Shown: positions 1-9,460 of the stretch, one piece after another | Position numbering within the stretch: position 1 is the first letter of the stretch | Layout: each line of letters opens with the position of its first letter | Origin: Hyphomicrobiales bacterium | GTDB lineage: Bacteria > Pseudomonadota > Alphaproteobacteria > Rhizobiales > CAJQND01 | Assembly (NCBI GenBank): GCA_028285595.1 | Contig: JANQOW010000077.1 | Span: 1 to 48,352, forward strand | Direction of reading: 5' to 3' | DNA: 48,352 nt | Program-made: the position numbers and the translations under genes | The notes under the pieces: generated by a model | Databases searched by the model: none | What the model was told of the DNA's origin: nothing | The model's input: the letters and a program-made list of their open reading frames with translations, nothing else

Positions 1-215
1 CCCCCACCCGTCATCGCAGGGATGACGATGGAGCAGCCCCCACCCGTCATCGCGGGGATGACGATGGAGCAGCCCCCACCCGTCATCGCGGGGATGACGA
101 TGGAGCACCCCCCACCCGTCATCGCGAGGATGACGATGGAGCACCCCCCACCCGCTTTCGCGGGGATGACGATGGAGCACCCCCACCCGTCATCGCAGGG
201 ATGACGATGGAGCAC
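1..215. repeat. Tandem array of 36-bp hairpin units
   Basis: Six near-identical units run head to tail from the first base: five of 36 bp (starting at 1, 37, 73, 109, 145) and one of 35 bp (181). Each carries a short inverted repeat, CGTCATC then GATGACG around about 5 bases (the unit at 145 has CGCTTTC in the left arm). The units have no unique spacers and lead directly into the dispersed element at 225, whose ends they resemble. The period is 12 codons, so an open frame arises by chance (22-204), but its product is a simple 12-residue repeat and is probably not a gene. The array is cut by the window edge, so its full length is unknown. Confidence 0.9.
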
Positions 216-224
216 CCCCCACCC

Positions 225-316
225 GTCATCCCGGAATTTGCGCAGCAAATATCCGGGACCCAGAGCAGCACGCTCAAAGCTAACCGCCCCTGGCTCCCCG
301 CGTTCGCGGCGATGAC
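225..316. repeat. Dispersed hairpin element, copy A
   Basis: It begins GTCATCCCGG and ends GATGAC, giving terminal inverted repeats. An inner hairpin pairs CCCGG (230-234) with CCGGG (253-257) across a GCA-centred core. The same left half and hairpin recur at 1706 and 7883. No open frame of note lies inside. It looks like a non-coding extragenic or MITE-like repeat, and it sits just upstream of the gene starting at 401. Confidence 0.8.
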
Positions 317-400
317 GGAGGATGGCGAGAACGCGCCGACGATCCACTTGGCTCCCCCTTGGCCAAGCCCTAGACTGCACCGTCTAAGGAGCACATCATC

Positions 401-787
401 ATGAACACAGCCTCAGCGAGACCAACCCTTGGCCAATTCCTCCCGAAATGGTTCTGGATCATCATCGCCCTGCAGATTGTCATCGTCTCCGTCTTCGCCC
501 TGTCCACGCTGTTCAATCCGCCGCCGGATTTCAACTACACAACGATGGCCTACATCACGCGCAATCTCACCGCTGTGCTCGCGGTCATCCTGGCCGTCTG
601 GCTGCGCAGCCGCGAAGCCTTGTTCGCGGCGCTGGCGGCGCGCTGTGTGACGGACATTGTCGATGCCACAACCGTGTTCACGATGAATGCGGAATATCTC
701 AAGGCCGCCGTTCCCATGGTCGCGGCCCTGCTGATTGCCCCGGCCATCGTGGGCATGGTCTACTTGTGGAAACAGATGCGGATGTAG
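401..787 (+). CDS. Small membrane protein, function unknown
   Basis: This 128-residue protein has about four hydrophobic segments (roughly residues 17-38, 52-70, 72-95 and 103-124) joined by short polar loops, so it should be an inner-membrane protein. An AAGGAG stretch near 384-389 could serve as ribosome binding site, with somewhat long spacing. Its stop codon lies 5 bases before the dioxygenase start at 793, so the two are probably cotranscribed. I do not recognise the family. Similar small four-helix membrane proteins are common and often unassigned, so no role is proposed beyond the likely link to the dioxygenase. Confidence 0.65.
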   Translation: MNTASARPTLGQFLPKWFWIIIALQIVIVSVFALSTLFNPPPDFNYTTMAYITRNLTAVLAVILAVWLRSREALFAALAARCVTDIVDATTVFTMNAEYLKAAVPMVAALLIAPAIVGMVYLWKQMRM

Positions 788-792
788 CGAAC

Positions 793-1674
793 ATGCAAGG
801 AACCCACCAGACAGACGGCCTGACCGTCACCCCGCTCACCAGCGCAATCGGCGCTGAGATTGAAGGCGTGGACCTCTCCACCCCCCAGCCTGCGGACCTG
901 GCCGACCAGCTTCGCACCCTGCTCGCCCGCCATCACGTCTTGTTCTTCCGCGCCCAGCATCTGGACCTGGAGCAGCAAAAGCGTTTCACCGAAGGCTTCG
1001 GCCCGCTGCTCACCCTGCCTTACGTGACGCCTCTGGAGGGCGAGCCTCAGGTGATCCGGGTCTACAAGGGCGCAGACGAGCGCGGCGGGGTGTTCGGCGG
1101 GGACTGGCACACCGATTTCAGCTTCCTGGAGCGCCCGCCCGCCGGCTCGGTGTTGAGCGCTCATACGGTTCCGCCCCAGGGCGGCGATACCTTGTGGGTC
1201 AGCCAGGCCGCCGCCTGGGAGGCCTTGCCGGCGCCCTTAAAGGAGCTTCTTGCCGAGCGCGACGCGGTGCATGTGGGAAAACCCTATGGGGTGAAATGGG
1301 CCCCGCCGCTGGACACTCAAACCGGCGCGGGCATGAAGATGGCCCGCGGCGACGCAAGCGCCGATGAAGACCGGCTCCACCCGGCGGTGCTCCGCCACCC
1401 CCTCACCGGGCGGCAGATGCTGTTTCTCAACCCCACCTATGTGGTCCGCCTGGACGGAATGAGCGAGGAGGAGAGCCGGCCCATCCTGGAGGCCGTCCAG
1501 CGCCACGCGATCCGGCCGGAATTCACCTGCCGCTTCCGCTGGTCGCCGGGCACGGTGGCGGTCTGGGACAATCTCGCCACTCAGCATTATGCGGTGAACG
1601 ATTATCAGGGCTTTGAACGGTTGATGTACCGCACCACGTTCGGGGGGCTGAGCCCGCGGGAGATGGCGGCCTAG
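793..1674 (+). CDS. TauD/TfdA-family 2-oxoglutarate dioxygenase
   Basis: This 293-residue protein belongs to the Fe(II)/2-oxoglutarate dioxygenases typified by taurine dioxygenase TauD and 2,4-D dioxygenase TfdA, which hydroxylate a substrate carbon and often release sulfite or a phenol. The N-terminal stretch with IGAEIEGVDLS is characteristic. The metal-binding HxD is in DWHTDFSF, the distal His in ATQHYAVNDY, and the 2OG-binding Arg follows in RLMYRTT. The length fits the family. The ATG at 793 was chosen because the open frame upstream overlaps the preceding gene in another phase and the family N-terminus begins here. The substrate cannot be read from sequence: no sulfonate transporter is adjacent, so a taurine role should not be assumed. 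Confidence 0.9.
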   Translation: MQGTHQTDGLTVTPLTSAIGAEIEGVDLSTPQPADLADQLRTLLARHHVLFFRAQHLDLEQQKRFTEGFGPLLTLPYVTPLEGEPQVIRVYKGADERGGVFGGDWHTDFSFLERPPAGSVLSAHTVPPQGGDTLWVSQAAAWEALPAPLKELLAERDAVHVGKPYGVKWAPPLDTQTGAGMKMARGDASADEDRLHPAVLRHPLTGRQMLFLNPTYVVRLDGMSEEESRPILEAVQRHAIRPEFTCRFRWSPGTVAVWDNLATQHYAVNDYQGFERLMYRTTFGGLSPREMAA

Positions 1675-1705
1675 ATCCCAAAGCGCGCGGGCCATCACAC
1701 CACCC

Positions 1706-1799
1706 GTCATCCCGGAATTTGCGCCAGCAAATATCCGGGACCCAGAGCAGCAAGCCCAGGAGCCCGCCGACCCTAGATCCCCGCGTTCGCGGGGATGAC
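1706..1799. repeat. Dispersed hairpin element, copy B
   Basis: It runs from GTCATCCC to GGGATGAC, 8-bp terminal inverted repeats. Inside are the CCCGG/CCGGG hairpin near the left end and a 7-2-7 hairpin, CCCCGCG-TT-CGCGGGG, at 1779-1794. It is about 94 bp long and matches copy A over the first 45 bases almost perfectly (one inserted base). It lies between two convergent genes and may work as a bidirectional terminator. Confidence 0.85.
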
Positions 1800-1819
1800 G
1801 ATGGATGGTCGGGACAAAG

Positions 1820-1901
1820 CCCCGCTCCCCTGCGAAAGCAGGGGTCCATAGCTGGAACCGTTCCCTTGGCTCAGAAGGTCCCCGCTTGCGCAGGGACGCG
1901 G
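1820..1901. repeat. 82-bp extragenic repeat, copy 1
   Basis: This copy is nearly identical to 1909-1990. It holds a perfect hairpin CCCCTGC-GAAA-GCAGGGG at 1827-1844, closed by a GNRA-type GAAA loop if transcribed rightward. A second hairpin follows, in which GTCCC near 1879 pairs with GGGAC near 1893. The two copies differ mainly at CAGAAGG/CAAAAGG and CTTGCGC/CTTTCGC. Confidence 0.85.
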
Positions 1902-1908
1902 CAACGCA

Positions 1909-1990
1909 CCCCGCTCCCCTGCGAAAGCAGGGGTCCATAGCTGGAACCGTTCCCTTGGCTCAAAAGGTCCCCGCTTTCGCAGGGACGCGG
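1909..1990. repeat. 82-bp extragenic repeat, copy 2
   Basis: This is the second copy of the repeat at 1820-1901, 89 bp downstream, with the same GAAA-capped hairpin and right-hand hairpin. With copy B it fills the whole 328-bp gap between the dioxygenase and greA. It ends 13 bases from the greA stop codon, so it may help end greA transcription. Confidence 0.85.
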
Positions 1991-2002
1991 GAGGCGCGCA
2001 GC

Positions 2003-2476
2003 TTAGCTGAACTTTACCTTCAAGATCTCGTAAGACTTGCCCCCGCCAGGCGTGTTCACTTCCACGCTGTCGCCGACCGTCTTGCCGATCAGCGCCCGGG
2101 CAATCGGTGAGGTGATGGAAATCCGGCCCGCCTTCACATCGGCTTCCTGCTCGCCAACGATCTGGTATACCGATTCCTCATCGGTATCCTCGTCCACCAA
2201 CGTCACATGAGCCCCGAACTTCACGGTCTTGCCGGAGAGCTGGCTCACGTCGATCACGTCGGCACGCGACAGAATATCCTCCAGTTCCGCAATCCGGGCT
2301 TCGTTCAGGCCCTGCTGCTCCTTGGCGGCGTGATACTCTGCATTTTCCGACAGATCGCCATGTTCGCGCGCTTCAGAGATCGCTTTGATGATCCGCTGAC
2401 GCTCGGTGGTCTTCAGGGTTCTCACTTCGTCCTGAATGGCGGCGTGGCCGCCAGATGTCATTGGCACTTTATCCAT
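2003..2476 (-). CDS. greA: Transcription elongation factor GreA
   Basis: GreA enters the RNA polymerase secondary channel and stimulates transcript cleavage, rescuing backtracked complexes. The 157-residue product has the usual length. The N-terminal coiled coil is clear (residues about 12-75, with the [12 protein letters not shown] signature and a DLSENAEY acidic tip), followed by the C-terminal FKBP-like domain ending in the [11 protein letters not shown] strand. The start [10 protein letters not shown] fits the family. It lies 169 bp downstream of carB on the same strand, a pairing seen in many alphaproteobacteria. I see no strong promoter in that gap, so readthrough from carB is possible. 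Confidence 0.97.
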   Translation of the reverse strand: MDKVPMTSGGHAAIQDEVRTLKTTERQRIIKAISEAREHGDLSENAEYHAAKEQQGLNEARIAELEDILSRADVIDVSQLSGKTVKFGAHVTLVDEDTDEESVYQIVGEQEADVKAGRISITSPIARALIGKTVGDSVEVNTPGGGKSYEILKVKFS

Positions 2477-2645
2477 CGTCTCTATCGTCCAGTTCTGTCA
2501 GTCCTGCTCTCTCCGTAGTGACCATCGCCACCCGGCAGTAGGATTGAAAAATGGGATAAACCTTTGTCCAGCCCGCAACTATGCGCAAAAATTCACCGGT
2601 CTGCAAGCCATCGCGACACCTATTGTAAACCCCCAAATTCGGCGC

Positions 2646-5600
2646 TTAAGCCGCCGCGCCTTGTGCGCCTCCGGCGCCTACATAGTCTTGCAAAGGCGCA
2701 ACTTCAAGTGTGCCCGCCTTGTAGGCCGCGATCGCATCTGCTGCCGCCACCGCCCCAGCCAACGTGGTGTAGTAGGGGATCTTGTTCAGCAAAGCCGCCC
2801 TGCGCAGGGATTTTGAATCTTCCTGGGCCGACGTGCCCTCCGTGGTGTTGATCACCAGTTGCACCTCTCCATTGACCATGGCGTCCACAATATGGGGCCG
2901 GCCCTCCAGCACCTTGTTGATGCGCGCGCACTCAACCCCTTGCGCCTGCAGCTCGCGCATGGTGCCGCCGGTGGCGATGATCTTGAAGCCGGACGCCGCC
3001 AGGGTCCGCGCGGCCTCAACCACACCGTCCTTGTCGTCGTCCTTGACCGATATGAACACCACCCCTTCGGTGGGCACCTTGGTGCCGCCGCCCAGTTGGC
3101 TCTTGGCAAAGGCCATGGCGTAGTTGCGGTCAATCCCCATAACCTCGCCAGTGGAGCGCATTTCAGGCCCCAGCAGAATGTCCACACCCGGGAACCGGGC
3201 AAACGGGAACACGGCCTCTTTCACCGCAATATGGCCATTGGTGCTGTTCGACAGGGTGAAGCTGGAGAGCTTCTCGCCCGCCATCACCCGCGCGGCAATC
3301 TTGGCGATCGGCGCCCCTATCACCTTGGCCACAAACGGCACCGTGCGCGACGCCCGTGGGTTGACCTCAAGAATGTAGATCGTGCCGTCCTTGATGGCAT
3401 ATTGCACGTTCATCAAGCCCACCACATTGAGCGCCAGGGCCAGCTTCTTGGTCTGCTGCTCAAGCTCGGCCAGCATGGCCGCATCGAACGAGCGTGGCGG
3501 CAGGGAGCAGGCACTGTCGCCGGAATGAACGCCGGCCTCTTCAATATGCTCCATGATGCCGCAGACAAACACATCTTCCCCGTCGCACAGGGCATCCACA
3601 TCCACTTCCACCGCGTTGCGCAGGTAGCTGTCGATCAAAACCGGGCTGGAGCCGGACACCACCACGGCTTCATTGATGTAGCGTTCAAGACTGGCGCGCT
3701 CGTGGACGATCTCCATGGCCCGGCCACCCAACACATAGGACGGGCGGATCACCACCGGATAACCGATGGTTTCGGCAATCTCGATGGCCTGTTCGCCGGA
3801 AGAGGCAATCCCATTGTTGGGCTGGGTCAGGCCCAAGCTCTCCAACAGGGCCTTAAAGCGGTCCCGGTCTTCGGCCAGATCAATCGCATCGGGCGACGTG
3901 CCCAGGATCGGCACGCCCGACGCCTCCAGTTCCGCGGCCAGCTTCAGGGGCGTTTGCCCGCCAAACTGCACGATCACGCCCTTCAAGCTGCCCGCCTGCT
4001 GCTCCACCCGGATCAGTTCCAGCACATCCTCAGAGGTGAGCGGCTCAAAATACAGCCGGTCGGAGGTGTCATAGTCGGTGGAAACCGTCTCCGGATTGCA
4101 GTTGACCATGATGGATTCGATCGCCGCCGGCTGGGCCTCCGCCAGGGCAAAGGCGGCATGACAGCAGCAATAGTCGAACTCAATGCCCTGCCCGATCCGG
4201 TTGGGCCCGCCGCCCAGAATGATCACCTTTTCGCGCGATGAAGGTTCGGCTTCATCGGCCCCCTCCCCGGATATTCCGGTCTCGTAGGTTGAATACATAT
4301 AGGCCGTCGGCGAGGCGAACTCGGCCGCGCAGGTGTCAATCCGCTTGAACACGGGATGAACCGCCAGCTCAGCGCGCGCCGCCCGCACTTCACGCTCGCT
4401 GAGGCCCGTCAGCGTGGCGAGGCGCGCATCGGAGAACCCGGCCGCTTTAAGGGCCCGCATGTTGTAGGCATCCTTCGGCAACCCATGGGCGCGCACCCGC
4501 GCTTCCAGGTCCAGAATGTCCTCGATCTGCGCCAGAAACCAGGGATCGATCTTGCACGCCTTGTACACGTCCTCAGCGCTAGTGCCCGTGCGCAGCGCTT
4601 GGGCCACCTTCAGAATTCTGGAGGGCGTGGGCCGGCCGAGCGCCGCGCGGATGGCGTTGCGGTTCTCGTTCTCGTCCTCGCCATAGCCTTCGATGTCCAC
4701 CTCATCGAGGCCCGTGAGGCCGATCTCCATGCCGCGGAGCGCCTTCTGGAAGCTCTCCTGGAAGGTCCGCCCGATGGCCATCACCTCACCCACCGATTTC
4801 ATGGAGGTGGAGAGGTAAGGCTCAGCGCCCGGGAACTTCTCAAAGGCAAAGCGCGGGATCTTTGTCACCACATAGTCGATGGTCGGCTCAAAGGATGCCG
4901 GCGTTGCGCCGCCCGTAATATCGTTTTCCAGCTCATCCAGCGTGTAGCCCACCGCCAGTTTGGCCGCCACCTTGGCAATGGGAAAGCCGGTGGCTTTGGA
5001 GGCGAGGGCCGAGGAGCGCGAGACCCGCGGGTTCATCTCGATCACCACCAGGCGGCCATCTTCCGGGTTCACGGCAAACTGCACGTTCGAGCCGCCGGTC
5101 TCCACCCCGATTTCGCGCAAGACCGCGATCGAGGCGTTGCGCATCATCTGATATTCTTTGTCGGTGAGGGTCAGCGCCGGGGCCACGGTGATGGAATCGC
5201 CCGTGTGGACGCCCATGGGATCGATGTTCTCGATGGAGCAGATGATGATGCAATTGTCGTCCATGTCGCGGACGACTTCCATCTCGAACTCTTTCCACCC
5301 CAGAACGCTTTCTTCCACCAGCACCTCATGGGTGGGGGACGCCTCAATGCCGCCAAGCACGAGGTCGTAGAGCTCTTCCAGGGTGTAGGCGATGCCGCCG
5401 CCCAGGCCGCCCAACGTAAAGGACGGGCGCACAATAGCGGGCAGCCCCGTGTGGTTATGGGCCTCAAGGGCCTGGATCTGGGCGGTCAGGCGGATTTCCT
5501 CGCGCCGGCCGATTTCCCCCTGATCCCACTCCTGCCGGGCGGCCTCGCGCTCGTCGTCCGTTGTGGCGCCGGCCATGAGAGCCTCATAGGCCTGCTCGTT

Positions 5601-6071
5601 CTTGCGCTTAAGTTCCGACGTGTTGACGAAGGCCGATTTGGGCGTGGCCAGGCCGATCTTGTGCATGGCCTGGCGGAACAGGTCGCGGTCTTCGGCCTTA
5701 TCGATCACGTGGGCCTTAGCGCCGATCATTTCCACGCCGAACTTCTCCAAAACCCCTTGTTTGTTGAGGGTCAGGGCGCAGTTCAGCGCGGTTTGCCCGC
5801 CCATGGTGGGCAGCACAGCGTCCGGGCGCTCGCGCTCGATGATTTTGGCAACCACTTCCGGGGTGATGGGCTCCACATAGGTGGCGTCCGCCAGGTCCGG
5901 ATCGGTCATGATCGTGGCCGGATTGGAGTTCACCAGAATGATCCGGTATCCCTCCTGCTTCAGGGCTTTGCAGGCCTGGGTTCCGGAATAGTCGAACTCA
6001 CAGGCCTGGCCGATCACAATCGGCCCGGCCCCAATGATCAGGATGGACTTAATGTCTGTACGTTTTGGCAT
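2646..6071 (-). CDS. carB: Carbamoyl-phosphate synthase large subunit
   Basis: CarB makes carbamoyl phosphate from bicarbonate, ammonia supplied by CarA, and two ATP, feeding arginine and pyrimidine synthesis. The 1141-residue product has the two homologous ATP-grasp halves, each opening with a nucleotide-binding stretch ([13 protein letters not shown] near residue 10 and [14 protein letters not shown] near 620). It ends with an MGS-like allosteric domain ([13 protein letters not shown]). It is longer than the E. coli protein (about 1073), partly through an insertion near residues 150-205 rich in Glu and Arg, as in other alphaproteobacterial CarBs. The frame is open further upstream, but [11 protein letters not shown] is the family N-terminus. 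carA is not in this window, so the two subunits are encoded apart, as is common in this class. Confidence 0.97.
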   Translation of the reverse strand: MPKRTDIKSILIIGAGPIVIGQACEFDYSGTQACKALKQEGYRIILVNSNPATIMTDPDLADATYVEPITPEVVAKIIERERPDAVLPTMGGQTALNCALTLNKQGVLEKFGVEMIGAKAHVIDKAEDRDLFRQAMHKIGLATPKSAFVNTSELKRKNEQAYEALMAGATTDDEREAARQEWDQGEIGRREEIRLTAQIQALEAHNHTGLPAIVRPSFTLGGLGGGIAYTLEELYDLVLGGIEASPTHEVLVEESVLGWKEFEMEVVRDMDDNCIIICSIENIDPMGVHTGDSITVAPALTLTDKEYQMMRNASIAVLREIGVETGGSNVQFAVNPEDGRLVVIEMNPRVSRSSALASKATGFPIAKVAAKLAVGYTLDELENDITGGATPASFEPTIDYVVTKIPRFAFEKFPGAEPYLSTSMKSVGEVMAIGRTFQESFQKALRGMEIGLTGLDEVDIEGYGEDENENRNAIRAALGRPTPSRILKVAQALRTGTSAEDVYKACKIDPWFLAQIEDILDLEARVRAHGLPKDAYNMRALKAAGFSDARLATLTGLSEREVRAARAELAVHPVFKRIDTCAAEFASPTAYMYSTYETGISGEGADEAEPSSREKVIILGGGPNRIGQGIEFDYCCCHAAFALAEAQPAAIESIMVNCNPETVSTDYDTSDRLYFEPLTSEDVLELIRVEQQAGSLKGVIVQFGGQTPLKLAAELEASGVPILGTSPDAIDLAEDRDRFKALLESLGLTQPNNGIASSGEQAIEIAETIGYPVVIRPSYVLGGRAMEIVHERASLERYINEAVVVSGSSPVLIDSYLRNAVEVDVDALCDGEDVFVCGIMEHIEEAGVHSGDSACSLPPRSFDAAMLAELEQQTKKLALALNVVGLMNVQYAIKDGTIYILEVNPRASRTVPFVAKVIGAPIAKIAARVMAGEKLSSFTLSNSTNGHIAVKEAVFPFARFPGVDILLGPEMRSTGEVMGIDRNYAMAFAKSQLGGGTKVPTEGVVFISVKDDDKDGVVEAARTLAASGFKIIATGGTMRELQAQGVECARINKVLEGRPHIVDAMVNGEVQLVINTTEGTSAQEDSKSLRRAALLNKIPYYTTLAGAVAAADAIAAYKAGTLEVAPLQDYVGAGGAQGAAA

Positions 6072-6187
6072 GAAAGGCGAGTTGCTCACGCGAATTTCGC
6101 GGGTTCTAACGCACCTTGGCCGGAGTCGAAAGAGGATAATTGCGTTGTCTACAGGACTGTGATGCCGCAGGTGGCAGATTTGGCCGG

Positions 6188-6376
6188 TTACCAGGCCTCT
6201 GCGCCAAGGATTTCCCAAGCGCCGTCGTCAGTGGGCCGTGCAGGGATACAGCGTTTGATCTCTGCGGCGGCATGGGCCTCAAAGCGGGCCTTAACGGCAT
6301 TCAAAGTGGCAAGAGGCACAGGCGGGACGGGGCTCCCGTAAAGGAGCTTTTGAAGGCTGTCTGCAAACCCTTTCAT
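6188..6376 (-). CDS. Small hypothetical protein upstream of carB
   Basis: This open frame of 62 codons from the ATG at 6376 (71 from a GTG at 6403) has a balanced composition, with a plausible amphipathic helix around [19 protein letters not shown] and a Trp-rich end. It is on the carB strand, 116 bp upstream of the carB start. I recognise no family and see no good ribosome binding site for the ATG. It could equally be part of the carB leader region. This is a weak call. Confidence 0.35.
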   Translation of the reverse strand: MKGFADSLQKLLYGSPVPPVPLATLNAVKARFEAHAAAEIKRCIPARPTDDGAWEILGAEAW

Positions 6377-6535
6377 CGTCGCGCTGCCGTTCGCCCTGTT
6401 CACTGTGCTGACACATCATGACTCGCTGCCTCTTGCCGAAAGGTTAACGGCGGGGCGCGGGCTTGCGCTGCCCGCCCGGTTTGGGGCAGAGTGATCCCGA
6501 TGAGGCCCGGATTTCGTAGGGTCTTGAGGATTTGG

Positions 6536-6586
6536 ATGATGAAACAAGCAGCCGTCGTGGTGGATGAGTGGCGCATGGACCGGTGA
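6536..6586 (+). CDS. Possible 16-residue leader peptide ahead of MFS gene
   Basis: The mini-ORF reads MMKQAAVVVDEWRMDR and stops at 6584-6586. It has a well placed GAGG at 6526-6529, six bases before the ATG. Downstream are three C5 runs, one G5 run and seven T (6612-6640), then the MFS start at 6666. A short translated frame, a terminator-like hairpin and an exporter gene in series is the layout of translation-coupled attenuation. Whether it is translated is inference. Confidence 0.4.
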   Translation: MMKQAAVVVDEWRMDR

Positions 6587-6617
6587 GCGAGCCCATTCCC
6601 CTCCCCATGCGCCCCCG

Positions 6618-6640
6618 CCCCCTCCCCCGGGGGTTTTTTT
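6618..6640 (+). terminator. Terminator-like GC hairpin with T-tract
   Basis: C5 runs at 6612-6616, 6618-6622 and 6624-6628 can pair with the single G5 run at 6629-6633, which is followed by seven T (6634-6640). The best stem with a workable loop uses 6618-6622 and 6629-6633. It lies 25 bp before the MFS start codon, so as a terminator it would act inside the leader of that gene. Confidence 0.5.
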
Positions 6641-6665
6641 GTGCCCAGACTTTGACAGAGATGAA

Positions 6666-7862
6666 ATGCTGAGACCTGCCACAACACCGCCCCACACGGC
6701 CACGCTCATCATGCTGGCCGGGATTTCGGTGTTGTCGCTCAACATGTTCCTGCCCTCGCTGGCCCATATTGCCGAGGCCTTCGCGGTGAGCTACGCCACA
6801 GCGAGCCTGGCCATCGGCGGCTATCTGGCGGCCACGGCGGTTTTGCAATTGGTGATCGGCCCCCTGTCCGACCGCTATGGCCGCCGGCCCATCATGCTGA
6901 TCGCGCTGGTGCTCTTCACCGCTGCCTCGTTGGGCTGTCTTTTGGCGACGGAATTCTGGCTGTTTCTCACCTTCCGCCTGATGCAGGGCATGATCACAGC
7001 CGGCTGGCTGGTGTCCATGGCGATCATCCGCGACACCTCGGAGCCTCAGGAAGCGGCCAGCTTGATCGGCTATGTGACCATGGCCATGGCCGTGGCGCCC
7101 ATGGTGGGCCCCATGGTGGGCGGGGTTTTGGCGGAATTTTTCGGCTGGCGCGCCAACTTCGTGGTCTATCTGGTGGCCGGTGCGCTGCTTCTGGCCATCA
7201 GCTGGGCCAATGTGGGCGAAACCAATCTGGCGCGCTCGGAAACCTTCGCCAGCCAGGCCCGCAGCTATCCCGAACTCTTCGCATCCCGCCGGTTCTGGGG
7301 CTATTCGGTCTGCATGGCGTTCTCCACAGGGGCGTTCTACACCTTCCTTGCCGGCATTCCTTTGGTTGCCGAAACGGTCTTCAAACTCTCCACATCCCAT
7401 CTCGGCATCGCCATGGGCTCGATCACCGGGGGCTTCATGACCGGCAGCTTCCTGTCAGGGCGCTACTCCAAGCGGTTTGCGCTGACCACCATGGTGCTGG
7501 CCGGCCGGATTGCCGCCTGTGGCGGGCTCACCGTGGGCCTGGTGCTGTGGTTTTCCGGCATCACGCACATTGTGGCGATGTTTGGGGCGGTTGTGATGGT
7601 GGGCCTCGGCAATGGGCTCTCTATGCCGGGCTGCAGCGCAGGCGTGCTCTCGGTGCGCCCCAAACTGGCAGGCAGTGCGTCAGGATTGGCCGGCGCGCTC
7701 ACCGTGGGCGGAGGCGGAGCGCTGTCGGCGATCACAAGCTGGCTCCTGACGGGGAACGCGAGCGTGCCCGGGCTCTTGGCCATGATGCTGTTCAGCTCCG
7801 CCGTGGGCCTTTTGGCGGTGCTTTATGTGATGTGGGTCGACCGGCATGAGGCGCGGGGATGA
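6666..7862 (+). CDS. MFS transporter, Bcr/CflA-like drug exporter
   Basis: This 398-residue protein has twelve predicted membrane segments. The loop between TM2 and TM3 carries the major-facilitator signature (GPLSDRYGRRPIML), and TM5 has the antiporter-type motif (AVAPMVGPMVGGVLAEFFGW). Both match the DHA1 Bcr/CflA exporters, which expel drugs or metabolites using the proton gradient. The frame is open up to 6564, but the upstream part is translated GC-rich leader with a proline run, so the ATG at 6666 is preferred although its ribosome binding site is weak. The gene stands alone, with a leader ORF and hairpin upstream (6536-6640) and a repeat element downstream. Its substrate is unknown. 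Confidence 0.85.
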   Translation: MLRPATTPPHTATLIMLAGISVLSLNMFLPSLAHIAEAFAVSYATASLAIGGYLAATAVLQLVIGPLSDRYGRRPIMLIALVLFTAASLGCLLATEFWLFLTFRLMQGMITAGWLVSMAIIRDTSEPQEAASLIGYVTMAMAVAPMVGPMVGGVLAEFFGWRANFVVYLVAGALLLAISWANVGETNLARSETFASQARSYPELFASRRFWGYSVCMAFSTGAFYTFLAGIPLVAETVFKLSTSHLGIAMGSITGGFMTGSFLSGRYSKRFALTTMVLAGRIAACGGLTVGLVLWFSGITHIVAMFGAVVMVGLGNGLSMPGCSAGVLSVRPKLAGSASGLAGALTVGGGGALSAITSWLLTGNASVPGLLAMMLFSSAVGLLAVLYVMWVDRHEARG

Positions 7863-7882
7863 GGGGCAATCGCGCCTCCTCC

Positions 7883-7962
7883 GTCACCCCGGAATTTGCG
7901 CGAGCAAATATCCGGGGCCCAGTGTCGACCTGCTCCTAGGTCCCCGCTTTCGCGGGGATGAC
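7883..7962. repeat. Dispersed hairpin element, copy C
   Basis: This 80-bp copy starts GTCACCCCGG and ends GGGATGAC. It keeps the inner CCCCGG/CCGGGG hairpin and a right-hand hairpin CCCCGC-TTTC-GCGGGG (7943-7958). It fills most of the gap between the convergent MFS gene and phnY, as copy B does between two other convergent genes, and could terminate both. Confidence 0.8.
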
Positions 7963-7986
7963 GCCAGGCAAACAAGCGATCCGCAA

Positions 7987-9447
7987 TCACGCCGGCCAGG
8001 GCAGCGAATAGGTCTTCACGTTGGTGAAGCACTTCATGGCTTCCTGAACGCCTTCTTTCACCCCGTTACCGCTATCTTTAATGCCTCCGAATGGCGACAT
8101 TTCGATCCGGTATCCGGGCACTTCCCAAATGTTCACCGTGCCCACATTGAGCGCGGTGACGAACTTGGTGATGCGGTCGAGCCGGTTGGTGCACACACCC
8201 GATGACAGGCCAAAAGGCGTGGAGTTGGAGATCTTGATCACCTCATCATCATCGTTCGGCACGCGAACGATGGGCACAACCGGGCCAAAGGTCTCGTCGA
8301 ACACCAGCTCGCTTTCATGAGGCACGTGGTCCACCACGATGGGCGGCAACACCGCGCCCTGGCGGCCGGGATCATACAGCACCTGCGCCCCCGCCTCGGC
8401 GGCCTGATAGACCCGGGCCTCAAACATCTTGGCCGCTTCTTCGTGCACCACCGTGCCCAGATCCGTTTCGGGATCCATGGGATCGCCGAACTTGATCTTC
8501 TTGGCCTTCTCTAAAACCAGCTCGGTCAGCTTATCGGCAATCTTCTCCTGAGCCAGGATCCGCTTCACCGCCGTGCAGCGCTGGCCGGAGTTCTTGGTGG
8601 CGCCGGCCACAGCCAGTTCGGCCGCCTTGTCCAGATCCTCATCGCTCAGATCGTTGAGCACGATCAGCGGGTCATTGCCACCCAGCTCCAGCGCTGAACG
8701 CCGGTACCCGGCCTTACCGGCAATGATCTTGCCCACGCGCACACCGCCGGTGAAAGTGATCAGCTCGATATTCTCATTGGTCACCATCTCATCGCCGATG
8801 TCTTCCGGCATGCCGGTGACGATCTGGAACATTTCCGGCGGCAGGCCGGCATCATAAAGCAGGTCGGCCAGGGCAATGGCGGACAGCGGGGTCAGCTCGG
8901 TGGGCTTGCAGACCACGCAGTTGTTGGTGGCAATCGCCGGCGCAATCTTGTGGGCCACCATGTTGATGGGGTGGTTGAACGGCGTGATGGCCGAGATCGC
9001 CCGCACCGGCTCGCGCATGGTGTAGATCTTGCGCGCCTTGCCGTGGGGGGTGAGGTCGCAGGAGAAGATCTCGCCATCATCGCGGATTGCCAACTGGCCG
9101 GAGAGCGTGAACACATCATAGGCCCGGCCCACCTCATACTGGGCGTCTTTGGTGGAGATGCCCAGCTCCAGGGTCAGCACTTCGGCCAGAGCATCCCGGC
9201 GCTCGCGCAGCAACTCACCGGCGCGGAAGAGGATTTGTTGGCGCTCATAGCGCGTCAGCTTCGGCTGGAAATCCGCGGCAATCTTGAAAGCCTCCGCCGC
9301 ATGGGCCGCGGTGCCGGCCGGCACGGTGCCGATCACTTCGTTGGTGTAGGGGTAGTGCACGTTCACCACCCCGTCGGCGTCTACCTTTTTGCCGCCGATC
9401 CGCATGGATTCGGCAATCACCGGCCGCGTCTTGCTCATCTCGTTCAT
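7987..9447 (-). CDS. phnY: Phosphonoacetaldehyde dehydrogenase
   Basis: PhnY oxidises phosphonoacetaldehyde to phosphonoacetate with NAD+, the second step of 2-aminoethylphosphonate breakdown in the PhnW-PhnY-PhnA route. The 486-residue product is a full aldehyde dehydrogenase: oxyanion Asn158 in TPFNHP, general base Glu254 in LELGGNDP, and nucleophile Cys291 in [11 protein letters not shown], with a GGV turn (234-236) in the cofactor-binding domain. The assignment to phosphonoacetaldehyde rests on the neighbours: PhnA starts just upstream on the same strand and PhnW precedes that. The gap from the phnA stop is 13 bp, so all three form one operon. The gene ends beside repeat copy C. Confidence 0.92.
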   Translation of the reverse strand: MNEMSKTRPVIAESMRIGGKKVDADGVVNVHYPYTNEVIGTVPAGTAAHAAEAFKIAADFQPKLTRYERQQILFRAGELLRERRDALAEVLTLELGISTKDAQYEVGRAYDVFTLSGQLAIRDDGEIFSCDLTPHGKARKIYTMREPVRAISAITPFNHPINMVAHKIAPAIATNNCVVCKPTELTPLSAIALADLLYDAGLPPEMFQIVTGMPEDIGDEMVTNENIELITFTGGVRVGKIIAGKAGYRRSALELGGNDPLIVLNDLSDEDLDKAAELAVAGATKNSGQRCTAVKRILAQEKIADKLTELVLEKAKKIKFGDPMDPETDLGTVVHEEAAKMFEARVYQAAEAGAQVLYDPGRQGAVLPPIVVDHVPHESELVFDETFGPVVPIVRVPNDDDEVIKISNSTPFGLSSGVCTNRLDRITKFVTALNVGTVNIWEVPGYRIEMSPFGGIKDSGNGVKEGVQEAMKCFTNVKTYSLPWPA

Positions 9448-9460
9448 GGGTCTCTAAGTC

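Noticed and set aside
22-204. ORF coding for a repeated 12-residue peptide
   Set aside because: It arises because the repeat period is a multiple of three. The product is low-complexity and has no ribosome binding site.
1-215. Tandem 36-bp repeats read as a CRISPR array
   Set aside because: The units are directly adjacent with no unique spacers, and there are no cas genes. It is a plain tandem repeat.
4356-6341. 661-codon open frame opposite carB
   Set aside because: It is antisense to a clear CarB, and long antisense frames are expected in GC-rich coding DNA. The product matches no family.
6444-7400. 318-codon frame antisense to the MFS gene
   Set aside because: Its translation is Gly/Arg/His-rich with no domain, whereas the plus-strand frame is a normal twelve-span transporter.
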